A stretch of 64,000 bases of DNA, taken from Effrenium voratum. Its lineage: Eukaryota; Sar; Dinophyceae; Suessiales; Symbiodiniaceae. This document shows positions 12,701-24,700 of the stretch, piece after piece. The notes beneath the pieces were generated by a model. It did no database searches and was not told the origin of the DNA. It was given only the letters and a program-made list of their open reading frames with translations. The DNA is taken from NCBI GenBank assembly GCA_963377175.1, contig CAUJNA010003749.1, positions 1,525,565-1,589,564 of the forward strand, read 5' to 3'. The stretch's first letter is position 1. Every line of letters begins with the position of its first letter. The translations under genes were made by a program, and so were the position numbers.

Positions 12701-15700
12701 TAGTTTTTATTTGATTGTGATATTTGATTTTGATTTTGAACCAGGGCCCTATTATTAAATTCTATTGGAAACCGCCCTTCAATCGACCAATTTTCAGCAA
12801 AGTTGATCGAGACTGTCTGTTGGAAGAAAGAAAGGAAGGGCTGGGGAAAGGCGGCTGAAACCCAATTGTTTTGCGACACCGCATTCCGTTTATGATATTT
12901 TGTGACGAGCCCGAACGTTGCCATAGGTGTTTGTGACGAGCGCAGGGGTTACATAGGTGTTTTGTGACGAGTCAGCCCCGTGACATAGCATTTTGTGACG
13001 AGTTCGGTCCCGATTCTTCACAAAACATGGTTTGACCAAAAAATGGTGCATTGTTCACAACATGGCCGGCTGACTGAACCCTACGCTTTGTGACGGATTG
13101 TGTCCCAGTCAGTCACAAACCCTTTCGGAAATCCCCAAAATTATTAAAATCTTTCGCGGGCGGTTGGAGAATGTTGAAGAGCTCTCCACCTCCGCTACTA
13201 TTTGTGACGGATGAGGTCCCCATTCTTCACAAACAAGAGGTGTTGGGGATTTGTAAGGATATGTTTTCATCAGCCCTTCACAAAACGGACCTTTCAAAAT
13301 ACAGTCTTCACAAAACGTGACGTACAAACAAAGAAGATTTCCCAATGGCAAAATGACGGGCAGGCTGTCACTAAACCTTTTTTGTTCAGGCTTTGTTGGC
13401 TTGCTGCGTACAATCTGGAGTGCTTCGGCCATTGGGACCCCTTGTTGCCGCAGTCGTCTGGCTGCCCGATACCGATGCCTAGCTGCACGGCTTGGACGCT
13501 CGACAAGTAGCCGAAGTTGGTTGGGATCCTCGTGGTGTTGTTTACAGCATTTATTAAGTTTAGGGCCCTCCTTCAATATCGAAATCAAATATCACAATCA
13601 AATAAAAACAAGTGTTTGTGCCAAGCACAATCAATGAAACCATGAATAGCGCACGAAAAAAAGTTCTACACAATCTGAATCGTTTTCTTGCAAAGGCCAG
13701 CTCAAGGGCTGAGTGCTTCTGCACCAGTCCTTCTTGAAAGGTTGCTGTTTGTTCTAGGCCCACCGCACCACACCACTTCACACCTCGCCGCATCACATCG
13801 CATTACACCACAGCGCACCACACCACACCACAACACATTGCATCACAACACATCCCATCCCGCCATACCACATCACAACACCACAAGTCGCATCACAACA
13901 CAACACAACGCATCACAAGACAACATCACATCGCATCATCACACACACACATGAACCCAAATCACACCAGATCGCAACACATCACACTACATCACATGAC
14001 ATGACATCGCATCAGATTGCAGCACATGACATCGCACCACACCACACCAGATCACATCACGGCACATAAAACCACAACACATCACATAAGATGACATTTT
14101 CATTACATGGCGCCAAAACACATCACATCACACCCATCACATCACACTACGCCACACCACATCACGTGACATCACACCGCATCACTTTATGCCACATTGC
14201 AACACATCACATCACATGGCATCGCAGTGCAGCAACACAAATCATATCACAGCAAGCCACACCACACAAAATCGCAACACAACATATGACGCCGCAACCA
14301 TCACAGCACAGCGCATCACAACACAATACATCACCACATCACATGACAACATCTTATCACATCATATCACATCATATCACATCAAGCACGTCGCATCGCC
14401 GTCGCAACACGTCACACTACATCACATCAAATCACATTACGCACCGCACCGCATCACGGCAAATGAAACCACACCGCGCCACATCACAGCGCAGCGCAAC
14501 ACGCCACATCACAACTTTACAGCGCGTCACGGCACAAACGCACACACTCACACACACATCTGTTTGTACCTCCTGGTAGGGGAAGACCCTATACATGAAC
14601 ATTCCCAAGCTCAGCAAAACTCAACACTGGACCCTGTCAACTCGAAAAACTCGAATAGTTCCATCTTCAGAACTCAAGGCCCAACAGCAGCAAGCCCCTT
14701 GGTAAAATAATCTGCTTGCTGTCTCCCTAGGCCCAAACTAAGCAAAATCAAGCTTGATCAAAAACACAGTGCTGGTCAGATCTGATCAGGTTTGATCAGG
14801 TCTGATCAGATTTGATCGGCCTGGTCAGATTTGATCTGATTTGGTTTTGCTAGGTCCCAACCCCAAACCAAAGAACATGAAGCCTAATCAAATCTGATCA
14901 AGACACGGCTTTGGTCAGATTTGATCAGGATGCGCTAAGATTTGATTTTGCTTGGTCCAAACGCAGCTAGGCAGCAAACAGCTCATTGGCGAAGTGAAGT
15001 CCTTTTGTTTGTGGTGCCTTTTTTTCCAGGCAAAGCGCATCGCGACGCAATGCATCACATCAACACATCGCATCACACCACACCACACCACATCACGTTA
15101 CAGCGTACCACATCTTGACACACCACATCACATCACACCACAGCTCATCACGTCGCGGCAACATATCACATTGCAGAACATTATAGCATCGCATCACACC
15201 GCATCACATCACACCGCATCACACCCACACCCCCTCACATCACACCAATTAAATTGTACCGCACCGCATCACATCACATCACAGCACATACTACACATCA
15301 CACCGCATCACATCACACCGCATACTACACATCACAGGCAAAGTGAGGGCTCCAAAACCCGGTCCAACACCGTCCATTTGCAAGGCTCCAATTTTTGAAT
15401 GTCACGAAAATTGTTTCTGCCTGTTGGTGGGAGGGCGGCAAAACACAAAGTGCATAGCACAGGCAATTTAACAAAAACAACTTGTCCATTGGCGAGGAGG
15501 CAGCTTTCGAAAAGCTTGGATGTTTGATCAGCCTGGATGTGCTGCGCTGTGATGCGACGGGGTGTCTCGTGGTGTTATGAAATCATGAAATTGAGTGGCA
15601 GGCCGACATGGCCACCCTGGCGCTGTCCAGGATTTTGCACATCCTTCATGACACACTTTGGCCTTTACCAGGCTCACAGCCCGTTGGTTCAATGATTCCA

Positions 15701-18700
15701 AGCAAAACTATTCCTTTTGTGTGCCAAGAAGCAGTGGCGACTGCTCCAGCCAAACGTTCTTAGCAGGAAGGGCTTAGTTTGGAGATGCAGTTTTTAGGGT
15801 AGCCCATGGTGCAAACGGGCTTCTGATCGGCGAAGCTTGGGTGCCTGCATGCACATTTCCCACAAACATGCGACCCAAGCGTGCTTCATTTGGCTGAGCA
15901 AGAACGGCTAGTCTGCAGCGAGTGGCGCAACTTGCTGTTACACAGGAATGGTTCCAACCTCGATGTTCATAGTAAGGCTGCCAAAGGAAACTATTGTTTT
16001 GATCCACAAAACCTGAAGGGCGACGGGCAATGCTGCACCTGCTTGCGCCACAACCATCTGGGACGTTTTACATTGCCTGTGCTCCATGGCCTTGCAGATT
16101 GAAGACCCAAAAGCCTGGCTCAAAGCATCATAGCCGTTGGCTCTTGAACATCAAAAAAAGTCGGCCTTGCTTTCCACTCGTTGGGGAGTCTCCATGTGCT
16201 AGCCCACAGGGTAGGGCAGGAGTGGCCACCAAGGACATGATCAGAGGCCTCAAGTTGCCAAAAGCAGTCCTTGACATCCCTCGGCTGCAGCCTCTCACAC
16301 GCATGGGGCATTCGTTTTGAAAAGCGGGCAAGCCCAGGCCCGCTAAAAAGAAAAGGCGCGCGAGAAAGGCCCCTGACTATTGCCGCAACATGTGGATCAA
16401 TTCAGGGCCTTTCTTTCGGCCAGGCCAAAGGCAAAACCCTAGATACCCACCAAACCCCCCAACCAATGGAACACAAAATTGGTGGTTTCCCTTTATTTTG
16501 CTGGAAAAGCAATGTTTCAAATGGGCAAAGTGTATCTTTTAAGGAGCCCTGTTTAAGCCCTTCTAATTCGGTACCAAAATGCCCAACAGGAGCGGTGTCC
16601 CTTTCGTTTTCCTTCAACCCCCCCCCAATTGGGCACCAAAACCAGACCCGAGATTCAAACAGGCCCCCCGTTAAAACTACTGTGGGTGGACAAAATCCTC
16701 TTAGGCACCACTTTGAAAGCATGATTGAAGCCATTGTTGGTTGGTAGTTGCAGTTGAATCATCATAAACCAGGATTTCTGGGGTGGTGCAGGATTTTGTC
16801 CATCCACAGTATTACCCCGTGAAATACGGCCATCCAAATTTGGGACACCGATTTCCGGATTCGACCGGCTGAGAAGCACAATGGCCATCGGCCCTCCTTG
16901 GTGATGTCCTTCACATCCACCTCAGGCAACAACTTGGCCCATGAGGCACGCGCAAACTCATATGGCTGTGGCTCAAAATTGAAGAGCCAGGGTTACGCAG
17001 GTCTTAGTCTTTGGTTCCATTTACCAAGGTGCCATTTTGGTACATCTTTTTGAGCCACAGTCATATGGGTGTCTCCAAAAATGAAGCGCCCTTCGGGTGG
17101 TTGGCGTTCTTTTGGTACCCTTCAACACGTCTAAAAGGGGACCCCCAATTTTAAGAAACGGCAAATGTGGAGATTCTGCGTCTTGTGTGTGTGTGTGTGT
17201 CTTCTTGCGAGGGTACCTTTCTTTTCCTTGGCGGCTTTGAAGTTATGTAAAGCAAACAGACCACCCAATTTTGGTGGCTCCGCTACTTTCCTCAAAATTC
17301 AGATCCCGTGGTCATGGCTCACGTAGGTTCCCATGATCCGTGGTTGTCTCATCTTTCTATTCAGGGCTTCACCGTCCCAATTGTAACCAGGACCAAGTAA
17401 AAGGGTCTGACCATGGCACACATGAAGAGGTTGGGAGGCGACCCCAAACAAGCATATGCGCGATTGTAACTGACCTTCTTATGGGGCTCATGGTGTCCAA
17501 GCCCCCTTTTAAATGGTTGATGTCATATAAGAGCCTTTTTCTAACCCTTTCTCTGACCATCCAACCAAAAGAACCGGTCTCTCGATGGCAGAGACCAGGG
17601 AACCCTTCCATAGGGGTCTCCAAACTTTTGCCGTTCCGAGCCGCTGAACTGTTTCCTCGTAGGGGGCATGGGACTATGGAGACCTTGGGTTATTTGCCCA
17701 GGGCCTGTGATTCTCTGAAGCTCCAAATCCCCAATTTTTCGGCAACAGCGAGTAGTGGAAGACGAGAGGCTGCGAAGAGGGTGCTCTTCAGCAAGAAGTC
17801 GATGATGAACTCGGGGATCGCCAGAATCTTCTGGATGACCGGCATGTCCTCGCGAGACTTTTTTGAGAAGGCAGGAGGACGGGAACGAAGCATGGCTGTG
17901 ACTTGTACTTTCGTTTGCTTAAGACCCCTGAAAAAAATAATAATACATATCCAGTAGTGATAAATTCCTGTTAAAACCACCAAGGGGAAATACATGTTAA
18001 GCAAATCAAAATTTAGTGAGGAGTATCGGTGGACATGAATCCCCACCTAAATGACCTCCACCAAAGTCCCCAATTAAGATTCACACCCATACGAAATATC
18101 GGAATGTGGCAAAATGGGCAGAACGATTTCCGGCTTTCCTGTTGGCTCTTCTTTTTGACTAAACCAAGCCCAAAGAGGGTGCCCTCAAACCATAGTGTTC
18201 CCACTGTGATACCAGGACCCCCTTTCACTAAAGGATGAAAGGTCTTCCAGTGGTATCACACAAGTCGGCAATTCCCCAACCCCGTGAATATGTTCAAGGG
18301 GTAAAAGAGAAAACAAAACGGAAGACCAGCAATATCAATGTTTAAGAGTTTCGGACACAGGCCTTTAGCTTTTGAGCTGGGGTATGGACTCATCCCCAAC
18401 GAACAAGCCAGAATGCGTCAACAGAATTCCATCTGCAATTTGCCCGAGTCTTCAGTGGATGGCAAAAAGCAATTGAATGAAGACTATTCATTGTTCCCTG
18501 GTCAACCTTCAACACTAAACCCAGGCTTCGACACAGGTCGCTGCTGTTTGCTCAATGAATGTTGGGCCAATGAGATGCTTGGCGCGACTGTGCTTTTGAC
18601 ACGGCCATAAACTCCATCTAACCGACACAGGTTCCACCTACTGTGGATGGACGAAATCATCTTAGGCACCACTTTGAAACCATGGTTGAAACCATTGTTT

Positions 18701-21700
18701 GTTGGTATTTACAGGTGAATCATCATTCCACGTCCATCCACAGTATGGATTCTGCTGGGCCCTAGCTGACTGCCTTCGTTCCGAAATGTCGCCTGGGTCT
18801 TTTGGGCCCCAACAAACACAAACCACAGAACGGCACGCACCACACAAAGCAACACTATATACGCGAACTAGCAAACAACAAGAACAACGTTCAGCCAAAC
18901 AAGCAACAAAAGGCACCCAAACAATACTCCCAAGACATTTATGCCGCACTCAAAATACGGGAATCCCCTAAAAGGGATGGATTCCCTTGGACTTCCCTTC
19001 AAAACAAAGCTTCGAAAAGACTGTCACCTACATCCTCACAAGCCACACCTGGATTTTACAAGGGAATGCTCTAAAAGCAACTCAGAGAGGTCATGATTTG
19101 ACTGGATTCATTTCACCGGGCTGTCCTCAGATCTGCTCAAAGTTTCACTAGTGGGCTGAATACGGAAATTCCCACACTATGCCAATCTAAAAAGCTCCAA
19201 AAAGCCAAGTTGAACCGGATGGCCGGGAAAAAACATAAGTTCAAGGACCCTCTCTCCCTAACTTCCGCGCGCGCGCGTTCTCCGTTGACGCGCGCGTTCT
19301 CCCCGCGAGCCTTGGCGGTGAGGGTGTGGCGCAGGTGCTGCCAGGCGCCGGTGATGGTGGCGTCGTAGCCGTGGACCCAGGGACGGCCCAGGGAGAACTC
19401 GGAGATGTTCTTCAGCAGCTCGTCGCGCTTGGCCTGGGGCTTCGGTTCAGAAGTTCTACCAGCCGAGAAGCTGAGAGGCAAGCCGAGTGGCCCCAAAAGA
19501 ATTGGAATGAACACGAGACAACCCAGCATGGCTTCCTTTCAGGGAATCCCTAGGTTCCCAACACCCCGGGTCATTTCTGGGCCCTCAGATCCCCTGCTTT
19601 AAGTTTTGTGGTTCTCTATTTCTTGCTTTTACATTAGTGGGTCAAATACGGACACCCAACCAAAAAACACTAAAAGTCCACTAAGCTAAGGAACCGGATG
19701 GCTGGGAACCACCAAGGCGGTTCATTCAGCCGATGAGAGGCTGAGAGGCAAGCTGGAGGGGAGTGGCCATGAGAAAATTGGAAGGAACACGAGCAAAAAC
19801 CATCTTCTCTATAGGCTTCCTTTAAGGGAATCCCTAGGAATGAACCGAATAGAAAATTTCCAGCCCGAGTTGGCTTCAATTTCAGGGAATCCCGAAAACC
19901 GGTTCATTCCCACCCTGGACCATTCCCTACTAAACCCGAGCAAGTTGTGGCGAGGTTTAGACAATAAGGGTTGTGGTTGACATTCTAAGGGTTTAACAGG
20001 GTTGTAAACCTTTCCGTGAATAAGGGTTTAGACGGGTTTAGACAACCGCCACCCCTTTTGGGGCGAAGTCTAAGGGTTAATTGTCAATTGGGTTACAACT
20101 CCCTTTTCAATGGGTACAGTAACACTTGACAAGCCTTCTCGGCAAAATGTTCAGGGGAGTTAGAGAGCTTGCCTCGAGTGAAGGGTTGATGTAAATCAAA
20201 CCGGCGAAGGGTATCACTCAATCACTCAAAAGGAGCCACACCGGTGTTGGGCAAGTCGGCCACCTGTTTCAATCATATTCATCAACGAAACTGCTAACGA
20301 ATCTTCTCATTTTTGTTGTACGCCTTTGTACACCTTTCAAGGGGCCCCCAGGGTCTGGTCTTTTGAAACAACCAATTTGCAACCACTGGTGGAATTGCTC
20401 AACGCATAGGACGGTCCGCACAATCAACGCTAGGGAGCTCCTCTTTCCATATCCTGGCGCTTACGCCACCTTACGCCTCTGCTCTCCCTTTGGTTTAAAG
20501 GGTTTCGAAGGGGAACTTGTTTGGGCGAAAAGAAAGGAATCGCCAACAGCCTTTCTGAGATGTAGGTATGAGTGAATGAGAATGAACGGTGTGGAAGGAA
20601 GGTGTGAGATAAGATGAGATAAGATGCTAAGATGCATAAGATGGTGAAGATGGTGAAGATGGTGAAGATGGTGCAAACATGCTTAAACCTTTGTTGAAAC
20701 CTCCTCTCGGTGTCCCTTCCATTTGAAGGCGGGCCCTTGGCCCTTCGAAGCTCCGTGGCCCTGCGAAACGGCCCATAAGGCCAGGTGACGGTATCATCCA
20801 CGGTGAGCCGCAAGGTGATGTGCTGGAACTTGTGGTAAAACCTCACTTCGGGGCACGTTGCTCCAAGGCCCCAGGAGCAAAAGGTCGAGAATCCTTTGTA
20901 GGTTTCGTGGAAAAGCCGGTTTTGTCAACTCAAAACGTCTCATCGGCGATGGGGTCACACCAAAGAGCAGCCATTGGCAGTCCAAACTCCAGTTGCTTCC
21001 AACATCTAGCGCACAATACCTGCTGCTCACTGTCAAACGGCCAAAACTGGCCTAAAGTTTTTACCCGAAATAGTCCTCCCAAAAAGTAAAAAGGATCGCT
21101 TGTTTGTTCGGCACATGTTCAAGCCCCGTTCTTTTCTCCATTGTGTTTTGGGGTCAGGCATCATATCCTAAAAACACATGAGTATCTGGTTTAGGGGGTC
21201 TCAGTTTTGGCCATCAAAAAACAACATGTTTAAGTCTGGTCTTTATTTGGTGGACCTTACCATGTAGAACCAGTTCAAAAGCGATCCCACAAAACCCACT
21301 GGTAGTTGCTTCTACTCAGCACACCCCAAAATTTGCTGTCCAAAGGGGTTAGACATGGGAAACGTAGTCGTCGGTGGGTGCTGGGTGGGATATGTCAAAA
21401 ATCCTTGTAAACTCAACACATCAAGAAGTCAAACAGTATGCAAGATGGTTAAGGACGTGCTGACTTGCTGAGCTGATGGTCGGGCTCTAAAATGATGAAT
21501 GGACCCAGCAGGAAAGGTCCAAAGCTTCCTCAAGGAAGGTCTGCAAAAAAAAGCAGCCACCATTGCCTGGGCGTTTCCCTTACCCTTATATCGGGCTTTC
21601 ATTTGGTTAATGCCGACGCCCAAGGTTCCCAGCCGGGTTCCCGCAACAGGGCGTCCCCCCCCAAAAAAAGACGGTCAAACAAATGTAAGCGCTAGCCATG

Positions 21701-24700
21701 GATTCTGACAGCTTGGTTTTGGATACTGATAGTTTCATATTGTCAGTGGGGCGGGGGAGGGGTGAAGTGTTGTTTGTGTAAGTGGCATCAGCATCAACCC
21801 AATCAATTTGTAAGAGGTGTCTATTGGTGATGCCTTGTTTTGACCAGATGCATAATGGTCAAATCGTCAAGTCAACCCTGTGACATGGGTTAATTAAAAA
21901 AGAAAAAAAAAAACACTTATAGCAGCTTGGCCAGCCACATGCGCAATTGGACGCAGCCGTGGTCCACCGCAGACAGGTTGAGCCGTGTATTGAATGCATT
22001 GAACCAGGACTGCGTTCGATGATTGCGTGCGTGTGTGTGTGTGTGGCTGACTATGTCGTAAGTTATTTTTGTCCCCTGTCACAGGGAGTTGAGTTGATAT
22101 GCTGGGGCCCAGTTTTGTAGGGCATCATAAGATTTGTCCTGGAGGTGACTCGAAGGTTGAAACAATTTCCAGTGATCTCAAGGCATCACCTGACGCAGAT
22201 CACATGCAGCAGTATGTGCTACTGTGGATGGACAAAATCCTGGACCACCTAAGAAACCCTGGAATGATGATTCAACTGCAAATACCGACCAACAATGGTT
22301 TCAACCATGCTTCCAAAGTGGTGCAGGATTTTGCCCACCCACAGTATCCTGGTCTCACCCACCCAAACATGAAACTATCAGTATCCAAATCCAAACTATC
22401 AGAATCCGTGGCAATAGAAATTTGTCTCCCCAAGCGGACATGGGACATTTGGTGAGTCTCCTGGCTTTTGTGGGAGGCTTAGAGCTCGCCCCATGCCCTT
22501 CCCAAACGGACCATGGACTGCAGACAATCTCGGCTCAATTTTGCCAAAGAAAGCCATGGGAAATAGCGCGCGACTTTTGAGCGGGCAGCTCCAGCTCGAT
22601 CACGCCCATCTCCATGATCACCACCTCCTTTAGATCCTCGCACCACACATCAAGCAGGTCAGAGGAAATCCGTCGGACTCTGTCGGAGCGACACTCACCT
22701 CCCGTGGCTTCACAAGCAGAAGGCAGCCGGTCGGAACGCTCGAAAAGGCGTTTGTTGGTGCGTCCCAGGTCCTTGTACTTGAGAACCGGCCCGAGCATCG
22801 CATCGCCAGCATCGAACTGGAACCCGATGGATTGCCGTCCCTTCTTCTTGTCCGGGCTAGCCTCCGTGGGCCCCGGAAATCGCATGCGGCTTTTGGTCTA
22901 AGAGGAAATTCTACGGGGTCCGGGTCTTGTCCAGGGGGTTACCATCCAAGAGAAATGCTACAAGTCAGCTTTCCTCTGATGGGGCCCAATGGATTGGAGA
23001 TCAGGGGAAGTTTTTTTCCACTTAAGCCCATGGACAAGCAACAGGGCAGTTTAGAACTGACAGGAAACAAAGGGCTCAATTCAAACATTCGATCCCCTCA
23101 GGAAAGCAAGCCTTCCAGCCGTCGAGAGGATCCCCCTTCTGGGGCAAAAAAAGAGAAGAAGAAGCCATCTAGCCGGCCTCGAGAGGTCGCTGATTTGTCC
23201 GATGGACGCAAAGAATTGTGGGTAAGATTCTTCCAAGCCCTCGTATGTTGAGTCAGGGCCATCACGAAAAGGCCGTGTCAGAGTGGTGATACCAAGAAAG
23301 TCTAGTCCGGGCTGAAACGGTGGGGGAGACCCTCCATTCGTCGTATACTGATTCAGACATATAGCATTGCAGCCTAATGGTGACTTTAGCGACCCATAGT
23401 GACTATCAAGGGCGTTGCCGCATGCCCATGGCGCTCTGCTGTCTGGACCTACGCCCAGGATATTTAGACACGAAAAAAGCAGCAAAAAGCAGGGGCCCTC
23501 ATAGCCGCCCACACTCAGGGTGGACCTCCAGCCATCAACCACAAAATTGTATTCGAGCCAGTTGGGATGGATGATGCTTCACGGTTGAACACACGCCTGG
23601 CATGGAGTTTGGGCATCCGCAGGAATTACTTGCAAGCTGGGTTTGTCTCAAAACAAACAGGAACCCTCCAAACAGGTGGTTTCCCCACGGCTTCCCTCCA
23701 AACCAACCCAAAAGTGGAAGCCTCAAAAACCAGACACACCCCATTCACCGTTCACATCGCACGCTCCAGTGCCAAGTTCGGGAGCGGGAACCTGAGTTCC
23801 AGCCTGATGGGCCGAATCGATCCGTCCAACTCCAATGGGAGATTAACAAAAAACAAGAGAATGCCAGGCGAAAACCTCCTTTGCTTAAGTCCCCTGGAAA
23901 AAATAAACAAATATTTCCCGAGTGATATTCTTAAGCAAATGGAAGAACCACAACGAACTAGATCAACCCCCCTCCTAAACTTGAAACTGGAGGCCAACAC
24001 ATTTTGTTCCACTACGGCAAGCCACAAAAACAAACAACAAAAGGATAAATCAACACATTTTGTTCCACTACGGCAAGCCACAAAAACAAACAACAAAAGG
24101 ATAAATCAACACATTTTGTTCCACTACGGCAAGCCACGAGAAAAAAAAACAAGGAAAACACACACACACACACAAAAACACACACACACACACACACACA
24201 ACAAACAAACAAAAAAAAAGGCCGCACACTCTCTCTCTCCCTCTCTCGCCTCGGTTTCCTGGGGCTCCGCATAGATGCCGTGCGCGGTGGCGTCCATGTT
24301 CCTAAGCGGGTGGAGTCGGGGCGTCCTGGTGGTTTCCCCCGTGGCTTCCCCGCATGAAAACTCCAGTGAACGCCTCCCCCGAGTCTTGCGGTTTCCTGGT
24401 GGGTCAACATGTCCCGCGTGAAAACCCCGCAAGTGAAAGATCCCCCAAGTTGCTAGATCCGTTGACTCACTTCCGAGTCAAGTGGATTGACCAAGAAAGA
24501 ACAATTAACTGGGTCGTCCAGTAGAGAGGTTAGAATGAGGGTACCCTTTGTTCTGTAGTCCATTTTAGTAGGGGAACCCTCCCCCCAAAAAGGGTAAAAG
24601 GGCACTACTGGGGGACCTAGATAATTCTTTGTTTACCACTAAGCTGGTCGTAGTATGAAGTCCAGGAACTCGGGGAGTGACCTAACGTTGCCTCCAACCC

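Larger units (their letters stand above)
10138..16475. mobile_element. Giant foldback (palindromic) element, arms 2.6 and 2.9 kb
   Basis: Left arm 10143-12760 is repeated in reverse complement as 13552-16475. Outer ends are TGTGTTCCATTGGTTGG against its complement at 16459-16475. The arms meet a loop of about 790 bp. Each arm has a unique outer part, a long TGTGATG-type satellite (11.2-12.5 and 13.75-15.3 kb) and an inner single-copy part. Arm mismatches are scattered and the satellites differ in length, so it is not a fresh duplication or assembly mirror. No transposase ORF is seen. Flanks are the two halves of one family F repeat, so it inserted as a unit. Likely a non-autonomous foldback transposon; a two-step rearrangement is the alternative. 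Confidence 0.8.
7163..17763. other. Intron 13 of exchanger gene (10.6 kb)
   Basis: Largest intron found. It contains a TA-rich microsatellite, a telomere-like tract, two minisatellites, a GGGA/GGAA tract, the giant palindrome (10138-16475) and a MITE (16678-16811), each listed separately. The stretch 16812-17763 shows only a GT run at about 17186-17200 and unrecognised sequence. Confidence 0.7.
17849..19310. other. Intron 12 of exchanger gene
   Basis: Carries a family D repeat (17911-17999), a family A MITE (18639-18745) and a family E repeat (19120-19228). CGCG runs lie just beside exon E12 (19266-19296). Nothing else recognised. Confidence 0.6.
22862..24258. other. Intron 9 of exchanger gene
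   Basis: Contains a family D repeat (23879-23942), a 56-bp triplication (23998-24136) and CA plus CTCT tracts (24160-24250). The 22.9-23.8 kb part shows no recognised feature. Confidence 0.6.

Noticed and set aside
17340..17957. 205-codon plus-strand frame
   Set aside because: Antisense to exchanger exon E13 and intron; no domain.
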